A stretch of DNA of 64,000 nucleotides from Ornithinimicrobium cavernae (lineage in GTDB: Bacteria; Actinomycetota; Actinomycetes; Actinomycetales; Dermatophilaceae): assembly GCF_003121625.1 (NCBI RefSeq), contig NZ_QDDJ01000014.1, forward strand, positions 84,942 through 148,941, read 5' to 3'. The notes beneath the pieces are model-generated. The model saw nothing but the letters and a program-made list of their open reading frames with translations. It did no database searches and was not told the origin of the DNA. This document shows positions 17,206 to 28,695 of the stretch, in pieces. A program made the translations under genes and the position numbers. Numbering within the stretch: position 1 is the stretch's first letter; every line of letters starts with the position of its first letter.

Positions 17206-18734
17206 CAGCCCTCGCTCCCCTCGGCCGTGACGGTGGGCGCCGGGTCGGTGACGCCGACGTGCTGCAGGGTGGTGGTCACCGCGGGCTCCAACAGGTCGAT
17301 GACGGGCTTGGGATAGAAACCGAGCACCAGGAAGGCGGCGATGAGGGGCGCCACGACGAACTTCTCACGCACGGTCATGTCGCGCGTGGTGCTCGCCACG
17401 TCCTCGGGCCGCGGGCCGGTGGCGATCTTCTGGTACCAGAGCAGGATGTACAGGGCCGCCAGGATCACTCCGGTCGCGCCGAGGACGGCGGCGGCCGGGT
17501 AGCGCTGGAAGGTGCCCACGATGACCAGGAACTCCGAGACGAACGCGTTGAGCCCCGGCAGCGACAGGCCGGACAGACCGGCGATCAGCAGCGTGCCCGC
17601 GATGAGCGGGGTGACCCGCTGCCAGCCGCCGTAGTCGGCGATGGTCCGCGACCCCCGCCGCGCCACCAGCATGCCGGCGATGAGGAACAGTGCCGCCGTG
17701 GTGAAGCCGTGGTTGACCATGTAGAGCGTCGACCCGGTCTGGCTGACGGTCGTCATGGCGAAGATGCCCAGCACGATGAAGCCGAAGTGGCTGATCGAGG
17801 TGAACGCGATCAGGCGCATCATGTCCTTCTGTGCGATTGCCAGCAGGGCACCGTAGATGACCGAGGTGACCGCCAGCACGATGACCACCGGGGTGGCCCA
17901 GCGGCTCGCCTCGGGGAACATCTGGAGGCAGAAGCGCAGCATGCCGAAGGTGCCGACCTTGTCGAGCACACCGACGAGCAGGACCGCCGTGGCCGGACGG
18001 GCCTCGGTCGCGGCATGGGGCAGCCAGGTGTGAACCGGGAACATGGGCGCCTTGATCGCGAAGGCGATGAAGAAGCCGAGGAACAGCAGCTTCTCGGTCA
18101 GGCCACCGATCTCCAGGCCCGTGAGGTTGGCGAGCAGGAAGCCGTCGCTGCCGCCGGGCCCGACCGTGTAGAGGCCGATGACGGCCACGAGCATGATGAG
18201 GCCGCCGAGCAGCGAGTAGAGCAGGAACTTCGTCGCCGCCCGGGCGCGGTCCGGCCCGCCGTACTGACCGATCAGGAAGTAGACCGGGACCAGCATGGCC
18301 TCGAAGAAGATGTAGAAGAGGAAGACATCGGTGGCCGCGAAGACACCGATCATCATCGCCTCGAGCAGCAGGATCCAGGCCACGTAGCCCTGGAGGCGGC
18401 GGCTGCCGTCCGCGGGGACGTCGTCCCAGGCGGCCACCAGGCAGATCGGCACCAGGATCACGCTGAGCATGATCATCGAGAGCGCGATGCCGTCGACGCC
18501 GAGGGCGAAGCTGACCCCGAACTGCGGGATCCAGGAGTACTCCTCGACCAGCTGCATCTTGCTGTTGCCGACAATGAACTCCAGCCCGGCGAACAGCGCC
18601 AGGACGAAGGTCAGTAGCGAGACTCCGAGGGCGAACTCGCGTGCCCTCGCGAAGCCACGCGGCATGAGGACCAGGGCGAGGGCGCCCAGCGCCGGCACCG
18701 CCAGCATGATCGACAACCAGGGCATGTCGGACAT
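17205..18734 (-). CDS. nuoM: NADH-quinone oxidoreductase subunit M
   Basis: 509 residues, antiporter-like membrane subunit. Recognisable by FYIFFEAMLVPVYFLIGQYG, FFIAFAIKAPMFPVHTWLP (pumping lysine and HTWLP) and QKDMMRLIAFTSISHFGF. I take ATG 18734, which overlaps the nuoL stop (TGATG); the open frame also permits a start five codons earlier. The stop is shared in a TGATG overlap with nuoN. Confidence 0.96.
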   Translation of the reverse strand: MSDMPWLSIMLAVPALGALALVLMPRGFARAREFALGVSLLTFVLALFAGLEFIVGNSKMQLVEEYSWIPQFGVSFALGVDGIALSMIMLSVILVPICLVAAWDDVPADGSRRLQGYVAWILLLEAMMIGVFAATDVFLFYIFFEAMLVPVYFLIGQYGGPDRARAATKFLLYSLLGGLIMLVAVIGLYTVGPGGSDGFLLANLTGLEIGGLTEKLLFLGFFIAFAIKAPMFPVHTWLPHAATEARPATAVLLVGVLDKVGTFGMLRFCLQMFPEASRWATPVVIVLAVTSVIYGALLAIAQKDMMRLIAFTSISHFGFIVLGIFAMTTVSQTGSTLYMVNHGFTTAALFLIAGMLVARRGSRTIADYGGWQRVTPLIAGTLLIAGLSGLSLPGLNAFVSEFLVIVGTFQRYPAAAVLGATGVILAALYILLWYQKIATGPRPEDVASTTRDMTVREKFVVAPLIAAFLVLGFYPKPVIDLLEPAVTTTLQHVGVTDPAPTVTAEGSEG

Positions 18735-20689
18735 CACTGAATCACCCACACAGCACCGAGGATGGCGACGATGCCGGCAAGCATCGTCAGGGCATAGGAG
18801 CGGACAAAGCCGTTCTGGGCCTGCCGCACGACGTTGGCCACGCCGGCCAGGCCACGGCTGGTGCCGCCGACCATGCCGCCGTCGATGACGTCGTTGTCCG
18901 CGACCTCCAGACCGGCCACGAGGCCGGCCCCGGGACGTCGCAGGAAGGTCTCGTTGAACTCGTCCTGGAAGAGGTCCTGCCGGGCGGCCCGTGTCGCGAA
19001 CGACCCGACGGGCGCCACGACCGGCACCTCGTCACGGCCGTAGCGCAGCCAGGCCAGGGCGACGCCCAGTGCCATGAGCACGAACACGCTCACCTGGATC
19101 CCGATGAGCGGGATGAGCGACTCGTGCGCCTCGCCGTGGCCGAAGACGGGCTCCAGCCAGCCGGTCAGGACGCCGGTCGGGTACAGGACGGCACCCAGCA
19201 CCAGCGAGCCGACGGCCAGCACCATCATCGGGACGGTCATGGTCAGGGGCGACTCGTGCGGGGCGGCGTCGTCCTCCCAACGGGCCTTGCCGTGGAAGGT
19301 CATGAAGAACAGCCGCGACATGTAGAAGGCGGTGATCCCCGCGCCCAGCAGCGCCACGAGGCCGAAGACCCAGCCCTGCCAGCCCGGCGCCGAGAACGCC
19401 GACTCGATGATGTGGTCCTTGGAGAACCAGCCCGCGGTGAAGGGGAAGCCGATGATGGCCAGCCAACCCGCGCCGAAGGTGATCCAGGTGGTCTTGATCT
19501 CCCTGCCCAGCGCGCCGAACCGGCGCATGTCGACCCGGTCGTTCATCGCGTGCATCACCGAACCGGCACCCAGGAACATCCCTGCCTTGAAGAAGCCGTG
19601 GGTGATGAGGTGGAAGATCGCGTAGATGTAGCCGATCGGGCCGAGCCCGACGGCGAGCATCATGTAGCCGATCTGGCTCATCGTCGAGGCGGCTAGGGCC
19701 TTCTTGATGTCGTCCTTGGCACAGCCGACGATCGCACCGTAGAGCAGGGTGATCGCTCCGACGATGGCCACCGCGAGGCGGGCGTCGGGCGTGAGGTCGT
19801 AGATCGCCTGGCTCCGGGCGACGAGGTAGACACCGGCGGTGACCATGGTCGCGGCGTGGATGAGGGCGGACACCGGCGTGGGGCCGGCCATCGCGTCGCC
19901 CAGCCAGCTCTGGAGCGGGAACTGTGCGGACTTGCCACAGGCCCCCAGCAGGAGCAGCAGGCCGATGACGGTCAGCGTGGTGGTGGCGGCGGAGCCCGCC
20001 TCACCGTGCACCGTTGCGTAGTCGAGCGCCCCGTAGGTGTAGAGCATGTAGGCCATCGCGATGATGAGCGCGAAGTCACCGATCCGGTTGACGACGAACG
20101 CCTTGTTGGCAGCGCTCGCGTAGGCCGGGTTGTGGTTCCAGAACCCGATGAGCAGGTAGGACGCCAGGCCCACGCCCTCCCAGCCGACGAACAGCAACAG
20201 GTAGGAGTCGGCCAGCACGAGGATGAGCATCGCCGCGACGAAGAGGTTCAGGTAGGCGAAGAACCGGCGCTTGTCGGGGTCGTGCTGCATGTAGCCGAGC
20301 GAGTAGACGTGGATCAGCGAGCCCACGAAGGTGATCAGCAGCACGAACGCCATGGACAGTGGGTCGATGAGCAGCCCGGCGTGGACCGACAGGTTGCCCG
20401 TGGTCACCCAGTCCCAGAGCGGGACCGACAGGGAGCGCTCCTCGGCGCCCAGGCCGGCGAGCTGCAGCACGACCAGTGCCCCGACGACGAAGCTGCCCCA
20501 GGAGAGCAGGGTCGCCAGGAGGGGGCCGAACTTGTCGGTCGCCCGCCCCCCGACCAGCAGCAGCCCGGCACCGAGCAGCGGCAGCGCGATGAGCAGCCAG
20601 GCCAGGGCAGAGGTGCCCGTGGCCTCGATGGCCCGGACAGCACTGGGATCGGCGAGCGCGAGGCCGGCCGATGTCTCAAGCACAGACAC
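18734..20689 (-). CDS. nuoL: NADH-quinone oxidoreductase subunit L
   Basis: 651 residues, the distal antiporter-like subunit of complex I. It contains FVGWEGVGLASYLLIGFW, GKSAQFPLQSWLGDAMAGPT and a C-terminal extension with the long lateral helix (about 510-651) that distinguishes NuoL from M and N. GTG 20689 has AAGGAG eight bases upstream, and a 12-base gap follows nuoK, one of the few non-overlapping junctions in the operon. Confidence 0.96.
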   Translation of the reverse strand: MSVLETSAGLALADPSAVRAIEATGTSALAWLLIALPLLGAGLLLVGGRATDKFGPLLATLLSWGSFVVGALVVLQLAGLGAEERSLSVPLWDWVTTGNLSVHAGLLIDPLSMAFVLLITFVGSLIHVYSLGYMQHDPDKRRFFAYLNLFVAAMLILVLADSYLLLFVGWEGVGLASYLLIGFWNHNPAYASAANKAFVVNRIGDFALIIAMAYMLYTYGALDYATVHGEAGSAATTTLTVIGLLLLLGACGKSAQFPLQSWLGDAMAGPTPVSALIHAATMVTAGVYLVARSQAIYDLTPDARLAVAIVGAITLLYGAIVGCAKDDIKKALAASTMSQIGYMMLAVGLGPIGYIYAIFHLITHGFFKAGMFLGAGSVMHAMNDRVDMRRFGALGREIKTTWITFGAGWLAIIGFPFTAGWFSKDHIIESAFSAPGWQGWVFGLVALLGAGITAFYMSRLFFMTFHGKARWEDDAAPHESPLTMTVPMMVLAVGSLVLGAVLYPTGVLTGWLEPVFGHGEAHESLIPLIGIQVSVFVLMALGVALAWLRYGRDEVPVVAPVGSFATRAARQDLFQDEFNETFLRRPGAGLVAGLEVADNDVIDGGMVGGTSRGLAGVANVVRQAQNGFVRSYALTMLAGIVAILGAVWVIQ

Positions 20690-20701
20690 GTGGCTCGCTC
20701 C

Positions 20702-21001
20702 TTACAGCTTCAGTAGGTTGGCGTCGTCGACCGAGGCCGAGCGGCGCGCCCGATAGATGGACATGATGATCGCCAGACCCACGACCACCTCGGCGGCGGC
20801 GACGACCATCACGAACAGGGTGTAGACCTGCCCGTCGAGGTTGCCGTGCATGCGCGAGAAGGTGATCAGGGCCAGGTTGCAGGCGTTGAGCATCAGCTCC
20901 ACACCCATGAACACGATGATGGTGTTGCGGCGCAGCAGGACGACGAGCGCACCGATCGTGAACAGGATCGTGGCCAGGTAGATGTAGACCGACAGGCTCA
21001 T
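20702..21001 (-). CDS. nuoK: NADH-quinone oxidoreductase subunit K
   Basis: 99 residues, three hydrophobic segments, the usual size. It contains [20 protein letters not shown] with the conserved membrane Glu, and [15 protein letters not shown] with the second Glu of the proton path. ATG 21001 overlaps the nuoJ stop (ATGA). Confidence 0.95.
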   Translation of the reverse strand: MSLSVYIYLATILFTIGALVVLLRRNTIIVFMGVELMLNACNLALITFSRMHGNLDGQVYTLFVMVVAAAEVVVGLAIIMSIYRARRSASVDDANLLKL

Positions 21002-21801
21002 GCCTGCTCCCCCCTGGTCGTGGCGGACCGGCTCGGGGCCGGGAGGTCAGCGTCCTCGGTCTCCGGGGTGTCACCGGCCGGGTCGATGCCGCGGTAGGGC
21101 ACCGGGTGCTCCTGACCGCGGGCGACCAGGACCCGGGGGACCGAGACGGCGGCCGGTGTGCCGTCGGGCAGCAGGGCCGGGGTGTCCGAGGCGTTGTGCC
21201 GGGCGTAGACGCCGGGTGCCGGCTTGCCCGCGACGAAGGAGTTGGACCGGACGCGCTCGGCCGCCAGCTCGCGCTGGGTGCGGCGCGGCACCAACCGCTC
21301 GCGGTGGGCCAGCACCATGGCGCCCATCACGGCGATGACCAGGAGCGAGCCGAGGACCTCGAAGCTGAAGACCTGCCGGCTGAAGATCTCGCGGGCCAGG
21401 GCCGTGACCGTGCCCTCGGTCTGCGCGGCGTCGAGGCCGACCGGCTCGGGGAAGGTGACCCGGCCCAGGCCGAAGGCCGCCACTCCCAGGAAGAGCAGCG
21501 CCAGGAGCCAGCCCCAGATGCGCTGCCCGCCGATCGTCTCGACCGACGAGGTGGTCGACTCCACGCCCACCGTCATGATGACGAAGAGGAAGAGCATCAT
21601 CACCGCACCGGAGTAGACGAAGATCTGGATGATCCCGACGAACTCGGCGTACTGGGCGATGTAGAAGATGCCCAGCCCGACCATGACGAGTGCCATGGCC
21701 ATGGCGGCGTGCACCGCCTTGCGTGCGAACAGGAGCCCGAGGGAACCCAGGACGCAGGTGGGGCCGAGCACCCAGAAGAGCAGGGCCTCACCACCGCTCA
21801 C
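20998..21801 (-). CDS. nuoJ: NADH-quinone oxidoreductase subunit J
   Basis: 267 residues. Five hydrophobic segments with [18 protein letters not shown], the family's pi-bulge helix 3. The C-terminal ~95 residues are a polar, non-membrane tail ([15 protein letters not shown]..., ending in acidic and Ser/Thr-rich sequence), longer than the ~185-residue E. coli protein but usual among actinobacteria. GTG 21801 overlaps the nuoI stop (GTGA); the upstream frame runs antisense-like into nuoI and is not used. Confidence 0.95.
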   Translation of the reverse strand: MSGGEALLFWVLGPTCVLGSLGLLFARKAVHAAMAMALVMVGLGIFYIAQYAEFVGIIQIFVYSGAVMMLFLFVIMTVGVESTTSSVETIGGQRIWGWLLALLFLGVAAFGLGRVTFPEPVGLDAAQTEGTVTALAREIFSRQVFSFEVLGSLLVIAVMGAMVLAHRERLVPRRTQRELAAERVRSNSFVAGKPAPGVYARHNASDTPALLPDGTPAAVSVPRVLVARGQEHPVPYRGIDPAGDTPETEDADLPAPSRSATTRGEQA

Positions 21802-22568
21802 CGGGACACCTCCTCGTGGTCGTGGCCCGCGGTGCCGGTGGCCCCGTCGGCCTCCGCGGCCCGCTGGGCCGCCTTGTCGCGGGAGAAGACGTAGTCGCGC
21901 TGGGCCCGGGTCGGAGCCGTGACCGTGCCGCGGTAGTAGTCGCGCTCGCTCGTGCCGTCCGCCATCGGGAAGGGCGGCGGCAGCTGCCCCTCGCGCAGCG
22001 GGGCGAGCAGCTGGTGCTTCTCGTAGATCAACGGCGCCCGCTCGCTGTCGGCCAGCTCGTACTCGTTGGTCATCGTCAGCGCCCGGGTGGGGCAGGCCTC
22101 GATGCACAGGCCGCAGAAGATGCAGCGCAGGTAGTTGATCTGGTAGACGCGGCCGTAGCGCTCACCGGGCGAGAACCGTGCCTCCTCGGTGTTGTCCGCG
22201 CCCTCGACGTAGATCGCGTCCGCCGGGCACGCCCAGGCGCACAGCTCGCAGCCCACGCACTTCTCCAGCCCGTCCGGGTGCCGGTTGAGCTGGTGACGGC
22301 CGTGGAAACGCGCGGCCGTGGGGCGGGGCTTCTCGGGGTACTCCTCGGTGTAGACCTTGCGAAACATCGTGCCGAAGGAGACGCCGAAGCCGGCGACGGG
22401 CGCGAACAGCTCCTCCAGGAAGCCGGGCTTCTCGCGGGACCCGTCCGGCCGGGTGACCAGGGCGGGAGCCTGGTCCCGCTCCGGGACCCTGGCGACCTCC
22501 TGGCCGGGCTCGGTGGGTGACTCGGCGGCGCCGTTGTCGGCGTGCTTGGGCGGCTTGCGCTCAGCCAC
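21798..22568 (-). CDS. nuoI: NADH-quinone oxidoreductase subunit I (two 4Fe-4S clusters)
   Basis: 256 residues. The two ferredoxin motifs [12 protein letters not shown] and [12 protein letters not shown] hold clusters N6a and N6b of the peripheral arm. A ~40-residue polar leader and a ~60-residue C-terminal tail ([18 protein letters not shown]...) flank the core. GTG 22568 has GGGGAGG six bases upstream and lies eight bases inside the end of nuoH. Confidence 0.95.
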   Translation of the reverse strand: MAERKPPKHADNGAAESPTEPGQEVARVPERDQAPALVTRPDGSREKPGFLEELFAPVAGFGVSFGTMFRKVYTEEYPEKPRPTAARFHGRHQLNRHPDGLEKCVGCELCAWACPADAIYVEGADNTEEARFSPGERYGRVYQINYLRCIFCGLCIEACPTRALTMTNEYELADSERAPLIYEKHQLLAPLREGQLPPPFPMADGTSERDYYRGTVTAPTRAQRDYVFSRDKAAQRAAEADGATGTAGHDHEEVSR

Positions 22569-24081
22569 GGGTGTCCTCCCCGTCGGTGTCGGGTTCTGCG
22601 GGCGCAGAGGGGTCGTCGCTCTCTGCGGGAGCTGAGGTGTCGTCGTGGTCGGCCACGATCGTGCTCGTCCGGGTGCCGGTCGTCGCCGGGTCGAGCCCGT
22701 CGCCGGTGTGGCCGGCGACCGGCTGGGCGGCGGCCACCGCCGGGCGTCGGGTGGTCGGCTCGACGAGCGTCTGCCCCGGCAGCGGGGGCACGGGGAAGCC
22801 GCCGGCGAAGGGGTCGACCTCGACCGGGGGGCGCCGGTCCTCGAGGGTCTGCGCCTCCTTCTTCTCCAGCCGCGACATGAGCAGCATGATGCCGCCGACC
22901 ACCCCGATGATGACCAGGGCCGTGGTGATGATGACGGGCAGGCGGCCCTCGCCGAAGTAGCCCACACCCGGGTCGGCGGCGCGCATCAGGATCACCGCGA
23001 CGACCCAGACGAGGGACAGCGGGATGAGGACCTTCCAGCCGAACTTCATGAACTGGTCGTAGCGGACTCGGGGCAGGGAGCCACGGAGCCAGACGTAGAA
23101 GAAGATGAAGCACCACATCTTGCCGGTGAACCACAGCAGGCCCCACCAGCCCTCGCTGAACATCCCGTCGTTGATGGCGCCGATGGGCCAGGGAGCGTGG
23201 TAGCCACCGAGGAAGAGGGTCGTGGCGAGGGCGGAGACGGTGAACATGTTGATGTACTCACCGAGGAAGAACATGCCGAACTTCATCGAGGAGTACTCGG
23301 TGTGGAAACCGCCACCGAGCTCACCCTCGCCCTCGGCGAGGTCGAAGGGCAGCCGGTTGGTCTCGCCGACCATCGTGATGACGTAGACCACGAACGAGAA
23401 GAACAGCGGGAAGGCGAACCACCAGCGGTCCTGAGCGGCCACGATCTCACTGGTGGACATCGAGCCGGCGTAGAGGAAGACCGCGACCAGGGACAGCCCC
23501 ATCGCGATCTCGTAGGAGACCACCTGGGCCGTCGAGCGCAGACCACCCAGCAGGGGGTAGGTCGAGCCCGACGACCAACCGGCCAGCACGAAGCCGTAGG
23601 CGCCGACACCGGCCACCGCCAGCACCAGCAGCGTGGCGACGGGGGTGTCCGTCAGCTGCAGCGGCGTGGTGTGCCCGAACACCGACACCTCACCGCCCAT
23701 CGGGATGATGCCGAAGGAGACGAAGGCCAGGGCGCCCACCAGGAACGGGGCGAGGATGAACATCACCTTGTCCGCGTTCTTGGGGGTGACGTCCTCCTTC
23801 ATCATCAGCTTCAGCCCGTCGGCCAGGGTCTGGAGCAGCCCGAAGGGACCGAACCGGTTGGGTCCCGGTCGTTGCTGCATGCGTCCGATGACGCGTCGCT
23901 CGAACCAGATGACGATGAGCACCGAGACGAGCAGGTAGACGAAGATGCCGACGGCCTTGATCGCCGACAGCCACCACGGCGTGTCACTGAAGTCGGCACG
24001 CGGCCCGTCCGCCATCGGGACGGCCGCCAGCATCGACGGGGCGTGGACAGCGAGCTCGCTGACCGAGCTGAGCGCACTCAT
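22561..24081 (-). CDS. nuoH: NADH-quinone oxidoreductase subunit H
   Basis: 506 residues. Eight or more hydrophobic segments form the quinone-site heel of the membrane arm; conserved [19 protein letters not shown] and [15 protein letters not shown] are visible, plus the [20 protein letters not shown] loop. After the last helix (about residue 405) it carries a ~100-residue hydrophilic tail rich in Pro, Asp and Thr, much longer than in E. coli. ATG 24081 overlaps the nuoG stop (ATGA). Confidence 0.96.
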   Translation of the reverse strand: MSALSSVSELAVHAPSMLAAVPMADGPRADFSDTPWWLSAIKAVGIFVYLLVSVLIVIWFERRVIGRMQQRPGPNRFGPFGLLQTLADGLKLMMKEDVTPKNADKVMFILAPFLVGALAFVSFGIIPMGGEVSVFGHTTPLQLTDTPVATLLVLAVAGVGAYGFVLAGWSSGSTYPLLGGLRSTAQVVSYEIAMGLSLVAVFLYAGSMSTSEIVAAQDRWWFAFPLFFSFVVYVITMVGETNRLPFDLAEGEGELGGGFHTEYSSMKFGMFFLGEYINMFTVSALATTLFLGGYHAPWPIGAINDGMFSEGWWGLLWFTGKMWCFIFFYVWLRGSLPRVRYDQFMKFGWKVLIPLSLVWVVAVILMRAADPGVGYFGEGRLPVIITTALVIIGVVGGIMLLMSRLEKKEAQTLEDRRPPVEVDPFAGGFPVPPLPGQTLVEPTTRRPAVAAAQPVAGHTGDGLDPATTGTRTSTIVADHDDTSAPAESDDPSAPAEPDTDGEDTRG

Positions 24082-26624
24082 GCCAGGCCTCCTGTGACGG
24101 TGTGGCTCTCGGATGCCGCGGACCCGGCGTCACCGAGCCCGATCCGGACGAGGTCGCCGGACTCAGCGCCGAGGGTGGCACGGACGGCGGACCCGGGAGA
24201 GTTGGTGGGGAGCCAGACCACATGGTCGGGCATGACGGTGAGCTCCACCGGCAGCGTGATCGTGCCCCGGTCCGTGCTGACCGCAAGAGGCCCGCCGTCG
24301 GCCACCCCGGCCGCCTCGGCGGTGGCCGCGGAGATCCGCGCCACCGGGCGCGGTGCGGTCCCCGCCAGGAACGGCTCGCCGTCCTGCAGCGACCCGTTGT
24401 CCAGCAGGTGGTGCCACGTGGACAGCACGGCCTCGCCGTGACCCGGCCGCGCCGGCTCCGCCGCGGGAACGCGCCGCAGGCTGCTGGTCCCGTCCCAGGA
24501 ACCGAGCTCGGTCATCTCGCGGCGGAGCGCCGTGATGTCCCGGGCGCCGAGCTGGACGCCCATCTCGGCGGCCACCAGGTCCAGGACACCGTGATCGCTC
24601 AGGGCGCTGGACTCCAGGGCCTTGTCGAAGGTCCGCAGGCGCCCCTCCCAGTCGGCGAACGCGCCCGCCTTCTCCTGCTGCGGGGCTACCGGGAGGATGA
24701 CGTCGGCGAACTCGTGGACGACCGACTCACGGAACTCCAGCGAGACCACGAACGTGCCGGCCAGGGCGGCCCGCGCCAGGGCCGGGTCGGCCAGGTCGTC
24801 GGGGTCCACGCCACCGACGACGAGCGCGGACAGGGCACCGTCGGCGGCAGCCGCCAGGATCGTGTCGGTGTCCCGACCGGGCTCGGCGGGCAGGCCGGCT
24901 CCCCAGGCGCGGGCGACCGCGTCACGGGCTGAGTCGTCGGCCACCGGCCGGCCACCGGGCAGGAGGTTGGGCAGGGCACCGACCTCGACGGCGCCACGCT
25001 CACCGGCGCGGCGGGGCACCCAGGCCAACCGGGCACCCGTGGCCTCGGCCAGGGCCGCGGCACCGGACAGCCCACCGGGCACGAGCGCGAGACGCTCGCC
25101 GACCAGGATGACCGAGTCGGCGGTCAGCCCGGCCGCCGCCGCGACGACCGGGTCGGTGCCGTCGCCCGCGGCGCCGGACCGGTCCGCGGCCAGGGCCTGC
25201 AGGATCTCGGTCTCGGTGCCCGGGGCGGCGGGGATGAGGGTGCCGCCCACCTTGGTGAGCCCGCGGGTCGCGAACGGCGCCACCGCATAGACCGATGTCT
25301 TGTTCTTCAGGAAGCCCTTGCGCAGCCGCAGGAACAGGATGGGGCTCTCGTCCTCGGGCTCCAGTCCGACCAGGAGCACCGAGGAGGCGGCCTCGATGTC
25401 GGCGTAGGTCACGGACGTGTTCCGCACGACGTGGGACCCCAGGAAGTCGGCCTCCTCAGCCGAGTGGGGCCGGGCGCGGAAGTCGATGTCGTTGGTGCCG
25501 AGGACCGTGCGGGCGAACTTGCTGTAGGCGTATCCGTCCTCCACGGAGCTGCGGCCGCCCACGAGCACGCCGACACCACCGTCGGCCCGGGCCGCCGCCA
25601 GACCACGGGCCGCGGCGGCCAGCGCCTCGTCCCAGGTGGCGACGTGGTACTGCCCGTCGGCGCCGCGGACCACGGGGTCGCGCAGCCGGTCCGGCTGGGT
25701 GGCGTAGGTGAAGGCCCACCGGCCCTTGTCGCAGTTCCACTCCTCGTTGACCGCCGTGTCCTCCAGCGCCATGCGGCGCAGGACGGTGCCACGGCGGTGG
25801 TCGGTGCGGATGGAGCAGCCGGAGGCGCAGTGCTCGCACACGCTCGTGGTGGACACCAGGTCGAACGGACGGGAGCGGAACCGGTAGGCCGCGCCGGTCA
25901 GGGCCCCGACCGGGCAGATCTGGACGGTGTTCCCCGAGAAGTAGGACTCGAACGGCTTCTCCTCGTAGATGCCGACCTGCTGCAGCGCGCCACGCTCGAT
26001 CAGGGCGATGAACGGGTCACCGGCGATCTGGTCGGAGAACCGGGTGCAGCGGGCACACAGGACACAGCGCTCGCGGTCGAGCAGCACCTGCGAGGAGATG
26101 TTGATCGGCTTGGGGTAGGTCCGCTTGATGTCCTCGAAGCGCGAGGTCGGCCGCCCGTTGGACATGGCCTGGTTCTGCAGGGGGCACTCGCCACCCTTGT
26201 CGCAGACGGGGCAGTCCAGCGGGTGGTTGATCAGCAGGAACTCCATCTGACCGTGCTGCGCCTTGTCGGCCACGGGCGATGTGTGCTGGGTCTTGACCTG
26301 CATGCCCGGGGAGACGGCGAGGGTGCAGGAGGCCTGCGGCTTGGGCATCGGCCGGACGTTGCCCTCGCGGTCCGGGGTGGCGACCTCCACCATGCACTGG
26401 CGGCAGGCTCCCACGGGGTCGAGCAGCGGGTGGTCGCAGAACCGTGGGATCTGCACGCCGATCTGCTCGGCGGCGCGGATCACCAGGGTGCCCTCGGGGA
26501 CGCTGACATCGACACCGTCGATGGTCAGGGACACCATGGGCACGTCCGGCTGGGCCGGGACCTCGGCGTTGCCCCCGTCGGTAACGGCGTTGCCCCCGGC
26601 TGCGGGTGAGGTGTTGACGGTCAT
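24078..26624 (-). CDS. nuoG: NADH-quinone oxidoreductase subunit G
   Basis: 848 residues, molybdopterin-oxidoreductase-like electron relay. The N-terminal 2Fe-2S domain has [15 protein letters not shown], the His/Cys-ligated N5 cluster [17 protein letters not shown], then [12 protein letters not shown] for N4 and [10 protein letters not shown] for the extra N7-type cluster. The large C-terminal domain is divergent and Ala-rich, as usual. ATG 26624 overlaps the nuoF stop (ATGA). The first ~28 residues are a Gly/Asn-rich leader. Confidence 0.96.
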   Translation of the reverse strand: MTVNTSPAAGGNAVTDGGNAEVPAQPDVPMVSLTIDGVDVSVPEGTLVIRAAEQIGVQIPRFCDHPLLDPVGACRQCMVEVATPDREGNVRPMPKPQASCTLAVSPGMQVKTQHTSPVADKAQHGQMEFLLINHPLDCPVCDKGGECPLQNQAMSNGRPTSRFEDIKRTYPKPINISSQVLLDRERCVLCARCTRFSDQIAGDPFIALIERGALQQVGIYEEKPFESYFSGNTVQICPVGALTGAAYRFRSRPFDLVSTTSVCEHCASGCSIRTDHRRGTVLRRMALEDTAVNEEWNCDKGRWAFTYATQPDRLRDPVVRGADGQYHVATWDEALAAAARGLAAARADGGVGVLVGGRSSVEDGYAYSKFARTVLGTNDIDFRARPHSAEEADFLGSHVVRNTSVTYADIEAASSVLLVGLEPEDESPILFLRLRKGFLKNKTSVYAVAPFATRGLTKVGGTLIPAAPGTETEILQALAADRSGAAGDGTDPVVAAAAGLTADSVILVGERLALVPGGLSGAAALAEATGARLAWVPRRAGERGAVEVGALPNLLPGGRPVADDSARDAVARAWGAGLPAEPGRDTDTILAAAADGALSALVVGGVDPDDLADPALARAALAGTFVVSLEFRESVVHEFADVILPVAPQQEKAGAFADWEGRLRTFDKALESSALSDHGVLDLVAAEMGVQLGARDITALRREMTELGSWDGTSSLRRVPAAEPARPGHGEAVLSTWHHLLDNGSLQDGEPFLAGTAPRPVARISAATAEAAGVADGGPLAVSTDRGTITLPVELTVMPDHVVWLPTNSPGSAVRATLGAESGDLVRIGLGDAGSAASESHTVTGGLA

Positions 26625-27934
26625 GCTGGCTGGCTCTCCTTCGCGAACAGCGTCGAGCGCTCCGGCGGGAACAGCTCGGCCGCCGGGGTGTGCATCCCGG
26701 CCTCGAACTCCTCGCGGAAGTACTGCACTGCGGAGGTGATCGGGCTGGTCGCACCGTCACCGAGGGCACAGAACGCGCGGCCCAGGATGTTGTCACAGAT
26801 GTCGACGAGCTTGTCGATGTCGTCCTGGCTGCCCCGACCGGCCTCCAGCCGGTGCATGATCTGCTTCAGCCAGAAGGTGCCCTCGCGGCAGGGCGTGCAC
26901 TTGCCGCAGGACTCGTGGGCATAGAAGTCGGTCCAGCGGGAGACCGCCCGGACGACCGAGGTGGTCTCGTCGAAGATCTGCAGGGCACGGGTGCCCAGCA
27001 TGGAGCCCTCGGCGGCCACCGACTCGAAGTCCAGGGGCACGTCCAGGTGGGCGTCGGTGAAGATCGGGGTGGAGGAGCCTCCCGGCGTCCAGAACTTCAG
27101 CTTGTGCCCGCTGCGGATGCCACCGGCCATGTCCAGCAGCTCGCGCAGGGTGATGCCCAGCGGTGCCTCGTACTGGCCCGGCCGGGTGACGTGGCCGGAG
27201 AGGCTGAAGATGCCGAAGCCCTGGGACTTCTCGGTGCCCATGCCCGCGAACCAGTCGGCACCGTGTGCCGCGATCGGCGCGATCGAGGCGATCGACTCGA
27301 CGTTGTTGACCACGGTCGGGCGGGCGTACAGACCGGCGACCGCCGGGAACGGCGGCTTGAGGCGGGGCTGACCGCGGCGGCCCTCCAGCGAGTCCAGCAG
27401 CGCGGTCTCCTCGCCACAGATGTAGGCGCCGGCACCGGAGTGCAGGGTGATGTCGAGGTCGAACCCGGTGCCCAGGATGTCCTTGCCGAGGTACCCCGCG
27501 GCATACGCCTCCTGGATCGCCCGCTGGACCCGTCGGTGGACGTGCGCGACCTCGCCGCGCAGGTAGATGAACGCGTGGTTGCAGCCGATCGCGAAGGAGG
27601 TGATGATCATCCCCTCGATCAGGAACTGCGGAGCGGCCATCAGCAGCGGGATGTCCTTGCACGTGCCCGGCTCGGCCTCGTCGGCGTTGACGACCAGGTA
27701 GCGCGGACCACCGTCCGGCGGGGGTAGGAAGCTCCACTTCAGGCCGGTGGGGAACCCGGCCCCACCGCGGCCGCGCAGTCCGGAGTCCTTGGCCATCTGG
27801 ACCAGGTCGGCCTGGTCGGTCTGCAGGGCCGTGCGTAGCCCCTGGTAGCCGCCGTTGTCCTCGTAGGTCTGCAGGGTCCAGCTCGTGGGGTGATCCCAGA
27901 ACTTGGTCAGGATCGGGGTCAGCTGCGTGCTCAC
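26621..27934 (-). CDS. nuoF: NADH-quinone oxidoreductase subunit F (NADH/FMN site)
   Basis: 437 residues. [20 protein letters not shown] is the Gly-rich nucleotide-binding motif, [16 protein letters not shown] and [19 protein letters not shown] line the FMN pocket, and [10 protein letters not shown] with a Cys about 40 residues later ([10 protein letters not shown]) bind cluster N3. It takes electrons from NADH. GTG 27934 overlaps the nuoE stop (GTGA). Confidence 0.96.
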   Translation of the reverse strand: MSTQLTPILTKFWDHPTSWTLQTYEDNGGYQGLRTALQTDQADLVQMAKDSGLRGRGGAGFPTGLKWSFLPPPDGGPRYLVVNADEAEPGTCKDIPLLMAAPQFLIEGMIITSFAIGCNHAFIYLRGEVAHVHRRVQRAIQEAYAAGYLGKDILGTGFDLDITLHSGAGAYICGEETALLDSLEGRRGQPRLKPPFPAVAGLYARPTVVNNVESIASIAPIAAHGADWFAGMGTEKSQGFGIFSLSGHVTRPGQYEAPLGITLRELLDMAGGIRSGHKLKFWTPGGSSTPIFTDAHLDVPLDFESVAAEGSMLGTRALQIFDETTSVVRAVSRWTDFYAHESCGKCTPCREGTFWLKQIMHRLEAGRGSQDDIDKLVDICDNILGRAFCALGDGATSPITSAVQYFREEFEAGMHTPAAELFPPERSTLFAKESQPA

Positions 27935-28695
27935 GCGTCCTTCTCCTCGTCCGTCGCGGTGTCCTTCGTCGAGCCCTCGGGAGACGGCGCGGTCCAGCCG
28001 CGCTCGCGGGCGATCCGCAGCCCCTCCAGCGAGGCCGGTCCGGCGCCCACGCCCTCGTCGGCGAGACCGTCCTCGAAGCCGGCGAGCATCCGGGACACCT
28101 GCTTGAAGGTGCAGACCCGGGACGCGCCGCGCGTGGGGGCGACCGGAGCGCCCGAGCGCAGGTCGTCGACCAGCTTCTTGGTGCTCTCCGGGGTCTGGTT
28201 GTCGAAGAACTCCCAGTTGGCCATCACCACGGGCGCGAAGTCGCACGCCGCGTTGCACTCGACCCGCTCGAGGGTGATCTTGCCGTCGGGGGTCGTCTCG
28301 TCGTGCCCGATCCCCAGGTGCTCACTGACCTCGTCGAAGATCTGGTCTCCGCCCAGGACGGCGCACAGCGTGTTGGTGCAGACACCGACGGTGTACTCGC
28401 CGTTGGGGTGGCGCTTGTACTGCGTGTAGAAGGTCGCCACACCCGACACCTCCGCCCGCGTCAGGTCCAGCAGCTCGGCGCACAGGTCGACACCCCGGCC
28501 GGTGACATAACCGTCCACGGACTGGACCAGGTGCAGCAACGGCAGGAGCGCCGAGCGCTTCTGCGGATAGCGGGCGATGATCTGCGCCGCGTCGGCGCGC
28601 AGACCAGCAAGGACGTCCTCGGCATACGGCTCCTCGCTCGCCTGGAGCGGGGTGTAGCGGTGCAGCGGGTCGTCGGTGTGGGCGTCGGTGCTCAT
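27931..28695 (-). CDS. nuoE: NADH-quinone oxidoreductase subunit E
   Basis: 254 residues. A thioredoxin-like 2Fe-2S domain with [11 protein letters not shown] and [14 protein letters not shown] gives the C-x4-C ... C-x3-C ligand set of cluster N1a; [20 protein letters not shown] leads into it. The C-terminal ~75 residues are an extension absent from E. coli NuoE. ATG 28695 overlaps the nuoD stop (ATGA). Confidence 0.96.
   Translation of the reverse strand: MSTDAHTDDPLHRYTPLQASEEPYAEDVLAGLRADAAQIIARYPQKRSALLPLLHLVQSVDGYVTGRGVDLCAELLDLTRAEVSGVATFYTQYKRHPNGEYTVGVCTNTLCAVLGGDQIFDEVSEHLGIGHDETTPDGKITLERVECNAACDFAPVVMANWEFFDNQTPESTKKLVDDLRSGAPVAPTRGASRVCTFKQVSRMLAGFEDGLADEGVGAGPASLEGLRIARERGWTAPSPEGSTKDTATDEEKDA

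Noticed and set aside
14615..22520. Long plus-strand ORFs opposite nuoN-nuoH and the polyprenyl synthase gene
   Set aside because: Their translations are low-complexity Arg/Gly/Asp/His-rich strings with no family resemblance, and each is the mirror of a well-identified nuo gene in high-GC DNA.
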